Source: Selaginella moellendorffii (taxonomy: Eukaryota > Streptophyta > Lycopodiopsida > Selaginellales > Selaginellaceae). From it: a DNA stretch of 64,000 bases. A program made the translations under genes and the position numbers. Each line of letters begins with the position of its first letter. Within the stretch, counting starts at the first letter, position 1. The notes beneath the pieces are model-generated. The model worked only from the letters and a program-made list of their open reading frames with translations. It did not search any database and was not told the DNA's origin. The DNA is taken from contig NW_003314261.1 of the NCBI RefSeq assembly GCF_000143415.4, forward strand, positions 1,351,674 to 1,415,673, read 5' to 3'. Below, piece by piece: positions 55,582 to 64,000 of this stretch.

Positions 55582-55720
55582 TGATAAGGATGAACAGGGT
55601 CTTGTTCATCACAAGAGGCTACAAAGGAAAAACACACCCTACTCTCTCTAGTGTCCCCTAACTGCCTACCGCGCCTCTAGAGAGCTCTGGAGAAGATGCT
55701 ATGCCAGCATATTCGTATCA
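55582..55720 (-). repeat. Left LTR (3' LTR in element sense), 139 bp
   Basis: Runs from tgataaggatgaa to attcgtatca. Shares cagggtcttgttcatcacaa and the last 60 bases (ctgcctaccgcgcctctaga onward) with the right LTR, but lacks its tRNA-like insert. Inner border is followed by ctcccactc, the complement of a copia purine tract. Confidence 0.88.
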
Positions 55721-55729
55721 CTCCCACTC
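55721..55729 (-). other. Polypurine tract of the copia element
   Basis: On the minus strand the nine bases GAGTGGGAG precede the 3' LTR directly. This is a typical plant copia plus-strand primer site. Confidence 0.75.
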
Positions 55730-55734
55730 GAGCA

Positions 55735-58700
55735 CTAAGGTGCTCGCTCAAGGCTCACGCCAAGTGCGTGTACGTGTCGCTGGAACAAAGCTGGAGGTAA
55801 CGCCTTGGTAAAAATATCTGCAACCTGCTCTGTTGTTCCACAATGGATGAGCTCCAAAACACACTTGATCTCGAATATAATGGAACTGCACCTGGATATG
55901 TTTGGCGCGCCCATGAGTGCGATAGCACCCTGGTTATCGCAAAAGATAACTGTTGGCGCTAGCTGAGAATAGCCGATGCCGTCCAAGAGCTGTCGTAGCC
56001 AGCAACATTCCTTAGCTGCTTGGGTAGCTGCAACATACTCTGCTTCGGTCGACGATAACGCTATAATTCATGTGAGAGCGCCGCTGCCGAGACCAAAGAT
56101 ATAACCTGAGGTGGATCTCGGCTGCTCAACCTCGCCTGCAAAGTCAGCATCCGTGAAGCCAAACAGTCCCATACCTGCTGGGACTTTGGAGTACGTGAGT
56201 GCAAAATGTCTGGTCCGCTTTAAGTAGCGAAAGATACGTTTGACTGCTAACCAATGAGGAAGTCTTGGAGTCTCGAGAAACTGGGACACTGCTCCCACTG
56301 CAAGAGCTAAATCTGGCCGTGTACAGACCATTAGGTAGACTAAGCTGCCAACCATCTGACGGTACGGTATCTGCATCTTCTCGCATTCCTCGACTGTTTG
56401 TCGAACTTGATCTTTGCTGAGATGGAGGCCGGCTTCCATAGGAGTTGACGCTTCATTCAGCTCAGCAAGATGAAACCTCTCCAAGATATCGTCAACATAC
56501 TTCTGCTGAGATAATTGTATGATGCCAGCTTGCCTGTCGCGTATAATCTCGATCCCCAAACAGTATTTCACTGGTCCAAGATCCACCATCTTAAATCGTG
56601 CTTGTAGCTCACGCTTGAGCTGCTGCAAAGCTATGCGAGTTGGACCGACTAGTAGACAATCGTCTACATAGAGTGCAAGATAAATATATGTTGTACCTGA
56701 CTTGCGAAGATAAACGTTAGAATCTGCTGAAATACTCACAAAACCGATGGAGAGTAGATAGCTGTTCATCTTCGCATACCACTGCCATATAAAGCCTTCT
56801 TAAGCTTGCACACCTTGTGTTCCTGGTCTTTGATGACATATCCTTCTGGCTGAAGGACATAAACCTCCTCGTCAAGATCGCCATAGAGAAACGCTGTGGT
56901 GACGTCGAGCTGCTCCACTTCTAAAGTCTGCTGGGCTGCAAGATTGAGTAACAAGCGGATAGAGGCCATCTTCACCACTGGAGAAAACGTTTCATTGTAG
57001 TCCACGCCCTCAACCTGTGAGTATCCTTTGCTACAAGTCTTGCCTTGTACTTGAGAAGTTTCTTATCAGCTCCAGTCTTGATTCGAAAAAGCCACATAAT
57101 TTTGATCGGTTTCCTTCCAGGAGGTAGATCGACCAGGTCCCATGTCTCATTCTCCGTGAGAGACGAATACTCAGAATTTGCTGCTGCTTGCCACTGCTCA
57201 CGCTCAGGACTGGAGAGTGCCTCACGCAAATTCTTGGGAACCAAGATATCTTGGCCTTGACAAAATAACAACTGGAAAACTGGAGAAAACGCCTGTTGCA
57301 CTTCTGGAGGAGCTGCTGCATAGTAGAACGTGTTGGAACCACTTGGAGCTGTCTGGGCACGCTCCCTAGCTTGAGCTTGCTGCCGAGAAGCTCGGCGGGC
57401 AGTCTGAAAGTCAAGCCGTTCTTGAAATTGTGCCCCTGCTTCTGTGAGTGTGCGGATCCGAGTAGACCGTCTAAGCACTGGCTGTGGTGAAGGCTGAGTG
57501 CTCCCACTTAAGCCAATCTCTCCGCCGACTGGAGGAGACGTCCCGTTCTGGCCTGAAGTGTCGCTCCCACCCGTGCCAAAAATACCGGGTTGAGAGCTCC
57601 CACTCGCTTCAGCATCACTTGCCGCTGCGTCTATAGGGACGGGCTGATTGGATCCTGCTGCTGGAGCTGCAGTTGCGCTAGGGTCTTCTTCCTAAACCGT
57701 TGACGGTTGACTGGAGGATCAAGAGCGCACGGGAGATTTCTGGTTGCATACGTCCTGTTTCATCGAAGATCACATCACGACTGTGTAAGATCTTGGATGA
57801 GGACAAACTGAAGAGCTTGTAGGCCTTCATGTGATCACTGTAGCCGACTAGAACTGCCTTCACGCTGCAATCTTCAAGATTGGTGCGATGCTTCCTTGGC
57901 ACAAATGCATACGCTATGCATCCAAAAATTCGAAGATGACTGAGATCCGGTTTTCTGCCATACCAAAGCTCAAATGGTGTCTCGTCGCTCACTGCTGATG
58001 TGATCTGACGGTTTCGCAGATAAGCTGCGACTGCAACAGCTTCACACCAAAAGGACTTGGGCAAACCAGCATCTCGTAATAAGGAGCGAGCTGCTTCCTG
58101 GAGCGTTCGGTTGGCTCGTTCAGCTGTGCCATTTTGTTGCTGTGTATCTGGAACTGAATACTACCTCTCAATCCCATCTTCTTCACAATATTTGATAAAA
58201 TCTTTAGAGACATATTCTCCACCACCATCACTTCGAAATTTCCTCAGTTTCTTGCCTGTCTGCAACTCTGCTCGAGTTCTAAAAAACTGGAACTCATTGA
58301 TCACCTCAGATTTGCGAGCTAGAAACTTTGCTGCGATCATCCTGCAATAATCGTCTATAAAGGTCACAAAATAGACCTTCTTGTCTCGAGAAAGTACTGG
58401 CATCGTACACACGTCAGAGTGGACTAGCTCTAAAATCTCGGTAGCTCTTGTAGCAGCACCAGCCTTGAAAGGAAATCTGTGCTGCTTTGCGAGAACGCAC
58501 GGCTCACAAAACTTCATCTTCTGAGAAGTGATGTGAAGACCGTCAACCATGCCTGAACTCGCAAGTTGTTTAATATCCTGGTAATTCGTGTGACCAAGCC
58601 GGCGATGCCATGTCTGGAGGTCAACCGCATGCTGAGGACCTGCAAAAAGAAGCTGCTCGCTAGGCTTGACTGGATACTCCACCTCTGCATTCAGCATAAC

Positions 58701-59854
58701 GCCTCCCACTGGCTATAACTGACTCGCCTCACATTATAGTGCACTGCGTCTTGGAAAAGAGAAGTTCACAATCTGTGATTTTTCCAACGGAGAAGAGTGT
58801 CATCTTGACACCAGGAACGTAGTAGACTCCACTGACTGCTACAACCTGTCCTGTGGCAAGTCGAACCTTGAACTCCACACACACTGTGTGAGTAGTCATC
58901 GCCGAGGTAAATTCGCTTCCCGTCTGGAACGTCTTCTAAATGCGAGAAAAGGCTTTGGAGATGAGTCATATGCTGATTGGCTCCACTGTCAATCCAGATC
59001 ACCTCTGTTCTTGGAGTGTTGGGTGCAAGGGAATTTGACTCTGCTACAGCTTGACCCATGAACAAGCTACCATCTGTGCTCGTGCGTAATTGGCAACTTG
59101 CTTCCCCTTCCTGATTTCCTTCCGGAACTTGGCCGCTTCATCTGTACAGTCCCGGGCGAAGTGTCCTGGCTTTTTACAGATATTACAGAGACCGTTATTT
59201 TTGTGCTTCTTGTTTCTCTTTGGCTCGTTTTGACCTTCTTGTTTGCGTTCTTTGGCAGCATCCTCCTGGCGCGGCCCTAGCCTGTCCCAGATTGAGACCT
59301 TGGCCTTAGAACCAGCAAACATAGCCAAATCGCGAGGGATTTCTTCCAGAAACTGAGATCCTCCTAGCAAGGTTTCCAGTGCTAACATCTCGTTAACGAC
59401 CTCATCAAAGGTTTTGGTGGCCACATGTCCAGCGGCAGCAAGTTGAAACGCTGTTGGAATGCCCTTGAGAAACACTGTGACAAGCTCACTGTCGTCCACT
59501 TTGGTGGGAGATTGAAGGGTGTCGATCTGCTTGGCTGTATCCTTCAAACGACTTGCATAATCTTGAATGGACTCATCCTTCTTCTTGACCATGCTGCCGA
59601 ACTTGGTTTTCATCTCAATTAGATTGGTCTCGTTGGTTCGGCCAAGCACTGTCTTTTCCAAGGATTCCAAGTGTTCGAGTGTTTTGTCTGTTCCACTCTT
59701 TCTCGGGTGCAACCTCTGTCGCTGCCGGACATGCCTCTGTCCTAGAGACTATATCCCAAAGGTTCTTCTCCATGAAGAAAAACTGCATCTGAGTTCGCCA
59801 TCCATGGAAATCTCTGCCATCAAAAACTTCCAAAACGTCTTTGTCTGAAGCCAT
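55735..59854 (-). pseudogene. Copia gag-pol, frame-broken
   Basis: Gag starts at 59854 (MASDKDVLEVFDGRDFHGWR); its frame shifts near 59,700 and continues with the CCHC zinc knuckle CNICKKPGHFARDC near 59,150-59,190. Protease has IWIDSGANQHM near 58,990. The GAG-pre-integrase segment WHRRLGHTNYQDIKQL lies near 58,610 and integrase with CEPCVLAK and VHSDVC, YFVTFIDDYCRM near 58,500-58,330. Reverse transcriptase has FSPVVKMASIRLLLNLAAQQ, LDVTTAFLYGDLDEEVY and the catalytic YVDD near 56,670. RNase H has FCDNQGAIAL near 55,910. At least five frame breaks or stops separate these pieces. Confidence 0.9.
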
Positions 59855-59869
59855 CTCAGAAAAACTAGT

Positions 59870-59881
59870 GCTCCGATACCA
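59870..59881 (-). other. Primer-binding site for initiator tRNA-Met
   Basis: On the minus strand the twelve bases TGGTATCGGAGC directly follow the 5' LTR. They match the usual plant copia site TGGTATCAGAGC with one change. Confidence 0.85.
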
Positions 59882-60116
59882 TGACCAGGGTCTTGTTCAT
59901 CACAAGAGGCTACAAAGGAAAAACACATCTAGTTGTTAGAACTAAGCTGAACATGCACACAACCAGGGCAGCTAGCTCAGTGGTAGAGCACCTGGCACCG
60001 GTGTAGGAGGTCCTGGGTTCAATCCCCGGCCTGTCCAGATCCATTTTCCAACACTAGCTGCCTACCGCGCCTCTAGAGAGCTCTGGAGAATATGCTATGC
60101 CAGCATATTCGTATCA
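59882..60116 (-). repeat. Right LTR (5' LTR in element sense), 235 bp
   Basis: Runs from tgaccagggtcttg to attcgtatca. It is about 96 bp longer than the left LTR because of the tRNA-like insert near 59937-60055. Its inner end (tgacc) differs from the outer end of the left LTR (tgataaggatgaac). Confidence 0.85.
59966..60037 (+). pseudogene. tRNA-like sequence inside one LTR
   Basis: 72 bases that fit a tRNA: D arm tagctcagtggtagagc (A box), T arm ctgggttcaatccccgg (B box), acceptor gggcagc pairing with cctgtcc at five or six of seven positions. The anticodon arm is spoiled: the loop region cctggcaccggtgtagg lacks the invariant T at position 33 and its last pair is G-G. The internal polymerase III promoter boxes look intact. 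It could be a tRNA pseudogene or the head of a SINE. Confidence 0.65.
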
Positions 60117-60121
60117 AAGAC
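60117..60121. repeat. Target site duplication of copia element, right
   Basis: AAGAC directly after the right LTR, matching 55577-55581. The host reading resumes here with gttgttccaaatcc. Confidence 0.9.
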
Positions 60122-60398
60122 GTTGTTCCAAATCCTTACACCAGCGATGCTGGTGTGATGAAGAGGGAGACAGCATCCGAGTACTTGCATCAGCGCGGAA
60201 GGTAGTTTTCTTTCTTCCTTGTTTTCGTTTTCCTCTAAGGTGGATCCACTGCACAGAGTGTACCAGGTATCGTGCAGGAAAAACGGGATGAAGATGGTAA
60301 CGACCGACATCCTTCGCGGAGAACTCCTTCCGGTGCTTCCTCTGGCGGGAATGGTGTTGCTCGCCATTGAGCTGGGGGTGTGGACGTTCTGGTGGGAG

Positions 60399-60735
60399 AA
60401 AATTTGCATCCTGGATTTAAGGTGCGAGAGATGACTTCACTCGTAGCACAGTCGCGGTACTAACGTCGCACAGAGCTCTGTAGGATCTAACGTTCGTCTT
60501 GCGTACCAGGTTGAAATGCAGGCAAGCTTTCCTCGTCTCACTGGCTGGATTTCATGCTCGCAGTCGGCAAAGAAGACGGTGTCCTTGAAGCCGGGGTCAA
60601 AGTGACGTTGCCATGCTGAACCACGAGAGCACCTCCCTGGCAACCATGCAGGGAGCTGGAGTATGAGAGTGGCAAACATGCTAGGCTCCTTCTTGATGTC
60701 TCGGTATAGCTTGAAGTGTCCATCTTGTGAAAGAA
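60399..60735 (-). pseudogene. Captured fragment of a prolyl-4-hydroxylase-like 2OG-Fe(II) oxygenase
   Basis: This 337-bp stretch is absent from the left copy, where gggag and cacgtagccc are adjacent. On the minus strand it reads FKLYRDIKKEPSMFATLILQ, then in a shifted frame GCQGGALVVQHGNVTLTF, and again FFADCEHEIQPVRRGKLA. That order (HxD-type lead, GMFATLVVQLP, GGALVVRH, FYADCEHE) is that of P4Hc-like 2OG-Fe(II) oxygenases. It is a short piece without start or end. Confidence 0.65.
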
Positions 60736-61072
60736 CACGTAGCCCATCCCAACGTGAGCATCACTCGCGACCTCCGGGAGAGGCTGTTCGAGATCGAGCA
60801 CCCCGAGTGGTCAAGCGCAAAGCCGCCGTCTACCTCCAGAGCCCGCTGCGGAAGATGTCACTCGAGTGGCCAACCGCTCGCATCGCTCACATCCAGCAGG
60901 AGCCTCCGCCCCCGATCGGCCATGGCGGCCCCTTGAGCTGAAGAGCTTCTTCTTCTTCTTCGTGGTAGTGTAAGTCTTTCAAGTTTTTCTTTCTGTTCTA
61001 AAGCAAAGCTCTTGTTTTGTGTGCGAAAGTATGTATATAAAAAGACGAGTTTTGGAGATCTGAAGGAGTCGA

Positions 61073-63243
61073 TTACAAGTTTTGTTTCAGAGGAGATCTC
61101 GTTGGTTCCAACCAGTCCGGTTCTTGAGGTTGGTCATTATCGCTTTCAGTTGGAGATTTGCGGCACTTACGACACAAAAACACGGCGGAAACGAAGATGG
61201 CACAAACGGCGACCACTCCGCCCGCAGCGATACCAGCGATTACTTTACCCGTTGGCTTCTTTGGGGAACGATGAGGAGGAGGAGGAGGAGGAGCACTGGC
61301 TGTAGCGGCACAAGCTCCACAACATATAAAATCCCTGATGGGCGTGGAAAGGTTGCCTCTTGGACAGATTGGAACCAGGCTACCACGGAAGTCACAGCTG
61401 ATGGTCGCATTGGAGAGCTGCAAAATCAAAGTTCTCTCAATCTAAAAAGCAAAATAGAAGTTCCAAAAGTTTGTACGTAACTGTTTGAGCGAGAGGAAGT
61501 GGCTTTTGCAGTGAAGGAACAAAGTGTGATCGTTCAGATATAGCTGTCTCAACTGCAGGCTGGCCAAACTCCGCGACAAGCCCATCAGTAAGAACATCTA
61601 TCGATGCAACTCCAATTAGCTGTTGATTTGCATCAAAAGCTGCATGCAATTAAAATAAGCAGAGGAATAAATAATAGTACTATACAAACCTGGAAAGATG
61701 GAAGTTGTGACATTGCCAAGGCCAGCAGAATCGGCATACAGACTCGCCCAAATCGGTTTCTTGTTGACAGCGACAAAGCGAAGCCATGCAATGTAGTCGA
61801 AGTAGCTGTGGATCTTGAGCAGCGGGTTTTTGTCGTCACTGATGACCTCGTAGCTCATGTTGAGGCTGCTCTGCATTTGCTGGAAAGTGGCATCGTTGGA
61901 CGTGAAGGACCCGATTCTGTAGACGAACACCACAACGTTTCTCGCGTTCAGCTGTGCTAAAACTGGGCTCAGTTGGGTGAAGTTGAAATTGCCAGGGATG
62001 ACAAGCTGTCCATCTGTGAAGAGGGTTATGACCTGGGATTTGCCAAGTTGAAGAAACCAATGTGATTTCTTGTGATTATCACACGAAAAGCATCTTACAT
62101 TCAAGTTGGAGCTGGTGTTGAAGAAATCAAGTGCCGCTTGCAGCCCATTCTTTATGTTACTGGCTGAGTTTGTAACACTTGTGTTGCTTATGGAATCTTT
62201 GAGGGATGAGATTCCAGCCAGATACAAAGAGGTTTCCTGGACGTCAAGAACTACGGAAACCTGGAATTCAGAACCTCATAATCAGAAATTATCCTAGTTT
62301 CTGATGAAAACTTAACTGGAGCTCCGATTTTCTCACCACCGATCGTTGACACAGCCACTTGATCTCCATTAGTGAGAGTGTTTAGCAGCTGGTTAATGAT
62401 GTTATTTGCAACATTAAAGCGGGTTTGGGAGGATAAAACACCAGTGGGATTGCTCATGGAAGTGGAGGTGTCCAAGAGAATGTAGAGCGATTTTTGGACC
62501 GCCAAAGTATTGAGAAACCATGGCCTGAGCCTTGGATCATAAAGATCACACTGCCCACTGTCGACATAGTCCTGTCAATATAAAGACATAAACTCTCGCT
62601 TGCAGGGAAGAAATGCTTATTGTACACTTACCCGGCCCGGGTAAACATACAAGTATCCTTCAATCCCTCCAAAGAAAGCCCAGCCAAGGGAAAACTTCTT
62701 CGTGTTATTCCAGGCCTGTTGTAGCTTCTTGTCTAGAGATTTTTGAGCACACAAGACCGTCTGAAAATCTCGATCTTTCTCCGGGTCTTGATCGGGTGGG
62801 ACTCTAGATGATCATAGCAACATCTCAAGTCAAAGCTGTACATTGACAAGCCAGATACCTGAGGTATGTTTTTTGAGTTGAAACGCTTAAGCTCTGGCAA
62901 GTTCCATTTGCCGGAGACGTGCAGTCTCCATTGCGGAATACTTGAACGCAAGAGAGCTTTTGGATCTCATCCTTGGACTGCGGCCAGCAAGGGCGCCTTT
63001 TGCAAGTGTCTAGTGAGCAATCCGATAGACTTCCTGGAGTGACAATACTCTACAAAGTTGTTTGAGCTTGAGGTTCAAGAGCTTACCACAAGTATTGGCT
63101 CGATTTAAGATTGCTTGATTCGCGATTTGCTGGACCTGGAAGTCGGTCTCGTTCAGCACTGTTTCGATGTTATCTTGAGCGTTTGCTAGCAGCAAAGACA
63201 AGACTCCTAAAAAGGCGGATCTAAGCAAGAGGGAGCTCTCCAT
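61073..63243 (-). CDS. VWA-Cache type I membrane protein, copy C
   Basis: Near-identical partner of copy A (start 63243 with MESSLLLRSAFLGVLSLLLA). The same exons are readable: Cys-rich (CSLDTCKRRPCWPQSKDEIQ, proven to be the right frame because the alternative frame has a TAG here), FSLGWAFFGGIEGYLYVYPG, MIDAS LLDTSTSMS, TISNTSVTNSASNIKNG-type loop, VITLFTDGQLV, LLKIHSYFDYIAWLRFVAVN, WASLYADSAGLGNVTTSIFP and ANQQLIGVASIDVLTDGLVA. The juxtamembrane stretch has a longer Pro run (PPPPPPHRSPKKPTGKVIAG) than copy A. Transmembrane helix and tail ending PTRSPLKQNL are kept. No disabling change is visible, so both A and C may be active. Function is unknown; the ligand-binding Cache and metal-binding VWA domains suggest a sensor or a channel or wall partner. 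Confidence 0.72.
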
Positions 63244-63542
63244 TCGCTCAAACCTGCAAAAGTGGTGGCGTTGATTTTATCAAGCCCTCGTTGGTTCCTG
63301 GAAGCACGAACCACTATCGTGTTGATTTTTATCTGATATTTAGCTATCCTAAACCGTGTGGACTTCTACGTATTGCCAACCACCGCCCAAAGGCTGATGA
63401 TGACATCTCCTGACTACATTTCTACATTTTTTTGGACACCGGGCTAGACTGTTCATTCACTTGTCCATTGTTGCTGATGAGTTTAATCGCAGGCTGGGCC
63501 AAGTTTCAGTTGTAAATGAAGTAAACGAAGCAAGGCTCTCTT

Positions 63543-64000
63543 TCAATCAGTTATGTTATTAGGCGACCTCTGCGGCGATGGGCCTGTCACCCACACTTCT
63601 TGTTCAGCCCCGATGGGAGTTTCACTCGTGGTAGGCGAGGGGGATTTGCAGCACTTACAGTAGAGAACTACAGCAGCGGCAGCCAGAACAAGAACTGCCG
63701 CTCCCACGCAAATACCAGCAATGGCACCAACCGCCAATGAAGTCTTCGAAGAATTGGTGCTGGCAACAGCACAATCGCCACAGCACATGAACTCTGTGAT
63801 CGGTGTCGAAAAATCTCTTTGCGGGCAAATGGGAGTCAGCTTCCCAGTAAAACCACATTTGATAATAGTTGCATTCGAGACCTACTGGTAATGTCAGCGA
63901 TAAGTTGAAAAGCTGGGGGTTTTGTGGACTTAACTGGTTGAGTGAGAGGGAGAGGCTTCACATTCTCTGAAGAATGGAAGCTCCGTTTAGACACTGCTTC
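63543..64000 (-). CDS. VWA-Cache membrane protein, copy D, 5' part beyond window
   Basis: Partner of decayed copy B. The visible end has TIIKCGFTGKLTPICPQRDF, STPITEFMCCGDCAVAST, SSKTSLAVGAIAGICVGAAV and LVLAAAAVVLYCKCCKSPSP, ending TGPSPQRSPNNITD. Unlike B, the frame is open through the transmembrane helix. Upstream, KRSFHSSENVKPLPLTQP lies near the right window edge. The Cache and VWA parts are outside, so whether the whole gene works cannot be judged. Confidence 0.65.

Larger units (their letters stand above)
55582..60116 (-). mobile_element. Ty1/copia LTR retrotransposon, coding on minus strand
   Basis: 4,535 bp bounded by TG...CA ends (TGATA at the left, TATCA at the right) and by the 5-bp duplication AAGAC. 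LTRs are 139 bp (left, the 3' LTR in sense) and 235 bp (right, the 5' LTR). A primer-binding site complementary to the 3' end of initiator tRNA-Met (gctccgatacca on plus) lies next to the right LTR, and a purine tract (complement of ctcccactc) next to the left LTR. Coding order on the minus strand is gag, protease, integrase, reverse transcriptase, RNase H, which defines Ty1/copia. Frames are broken in several places, so the element is defective. It sits inside the right copy of the small membrane-protein gene. Confidence 0.93.
55417..60941 (+). pseudogene. Small mitochondrial-type membrane protein, right copy, split twice
   Basis: The first two exons lie at 55417-55581: the ATG and gtaagt donor are conserved, then RLIRGVAKKSPAAAGAPSWR up to KRPED. 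A copia element follows. The reading resumes at 60122 (VVPNPYTSDAGVMKRETA), continues through the third exon start (KNGMKMVTTDILRGELL) to FWWE at 60398, and is broken again by a 337-bp foreign fragment. The end VAHPNVSITRDLRERLFEIE to GHGGPLS lies at 60736-60941, with one base lost near EHPEW relative to the left copy. It cannot make the full protein. Confidence 0.85.
55301..64000. repeat. Segmental duplication, right unit (interrupted, runs off window)
   Basis: Matches the left unit from 48789 onwards. Order is the same: small membrane-protein gene, VWA-Cache copy C (partner of A), then copy D (partner of B). Interrupted by the copia element at 55582-60116 and by a 337-bp fragment at 60399-60735. 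Between A and C, coding bases differ only here and there, so the duplication looks fairly recent. Confidence 0.85.

Noticed and set aside
1-64000. CRISPR array, prokaryotic operon or phage
   Set aside because: No spaced repeat array was found; split genes with GT/AG introns and plant families rule out a prokaryotic origin.

Overview
This is nuclear DNA from a land plant, most likely a lycophyte close to Selaginella (inference). The genes are plant families: CYP710A sterol desaturase, KORRIGAN-type cellulase, GINT1-like GT64 enzyme, VQ protein, CYSTM peptide, P-class PPR, 3-ketoacyl-CoA synthase. Introns are very short (about 50-100 nt), genes are packed 0.2-1 kb apart, telo-box motifs sit in front of many genes, and PPR debris is common. 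Exon models below were spliced by eye from reading frame, GT/AG borders and family resemblance.

0-10 kb is a dense housekeeping stretch: transaldolase (minus, cut by the left edge), ascorbate peroxidase, SpoU-type RNA methyltransferase, a Gag1-like clamp protein and a membrane-anchored GH9 endoglucanase. 10-16 kb is AT-rich and mostly decayed: a broken unidentified gene, a PPR relic, a decayed tRNA-Phe and an EamA-transporter relic, followed by an apparently intact, strongly AT-biased 2-oxoglutarate dioxygenase and a MITE-like repeat.

16-33 kb is again compact: PPR, ribosomal protein P0 head-to-head with NSA2 (both ribosome genes), a Nepro-like protein, WDR48/UAF1-like WD40, a GRIK-like SnRK1-activating kinase, 3-ketoacyl-CoA synthase, a plastid-type membrane protein and a CYSTM peptide. 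33.5-37 kb is a second AT-rich island with a 3-ketoacyl-CoA synthase fragment, an unrecognised ORF, a GNA-type lectin ORF and another copy of the same MITE-like repeat.

37-49.6 kb carries CYP710A, a GINT1-like sphingolipid glycosyltransferase, a soluble ABCI ATPase, a VQ protein, an MMTAG2-like nuclear protein, complex I subunit NDUFS7 and a small mitochondrial-type membrane protein.

The most unusual part is 48.8-64 kb. A unit holding the small membrane protein plus two VWA-Cache type I membrane proteins (alpha2delta-like architecture) has been duplicated. In the left unit the first VWA-Cache gene looks intact and the second is decayed. In the right unit the first is intact and the second runs off the window and is intact as far as visible. 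The right copy of the small gene is destroyed twice: by a 4.5-kb Ty1/copia element with a clean 5-bp target duplication, and by a 337-bp captured fragment of a prolyl-4-hydroxylase-like gene. One LTR of the copia element also carries a tRNA-like insertion.
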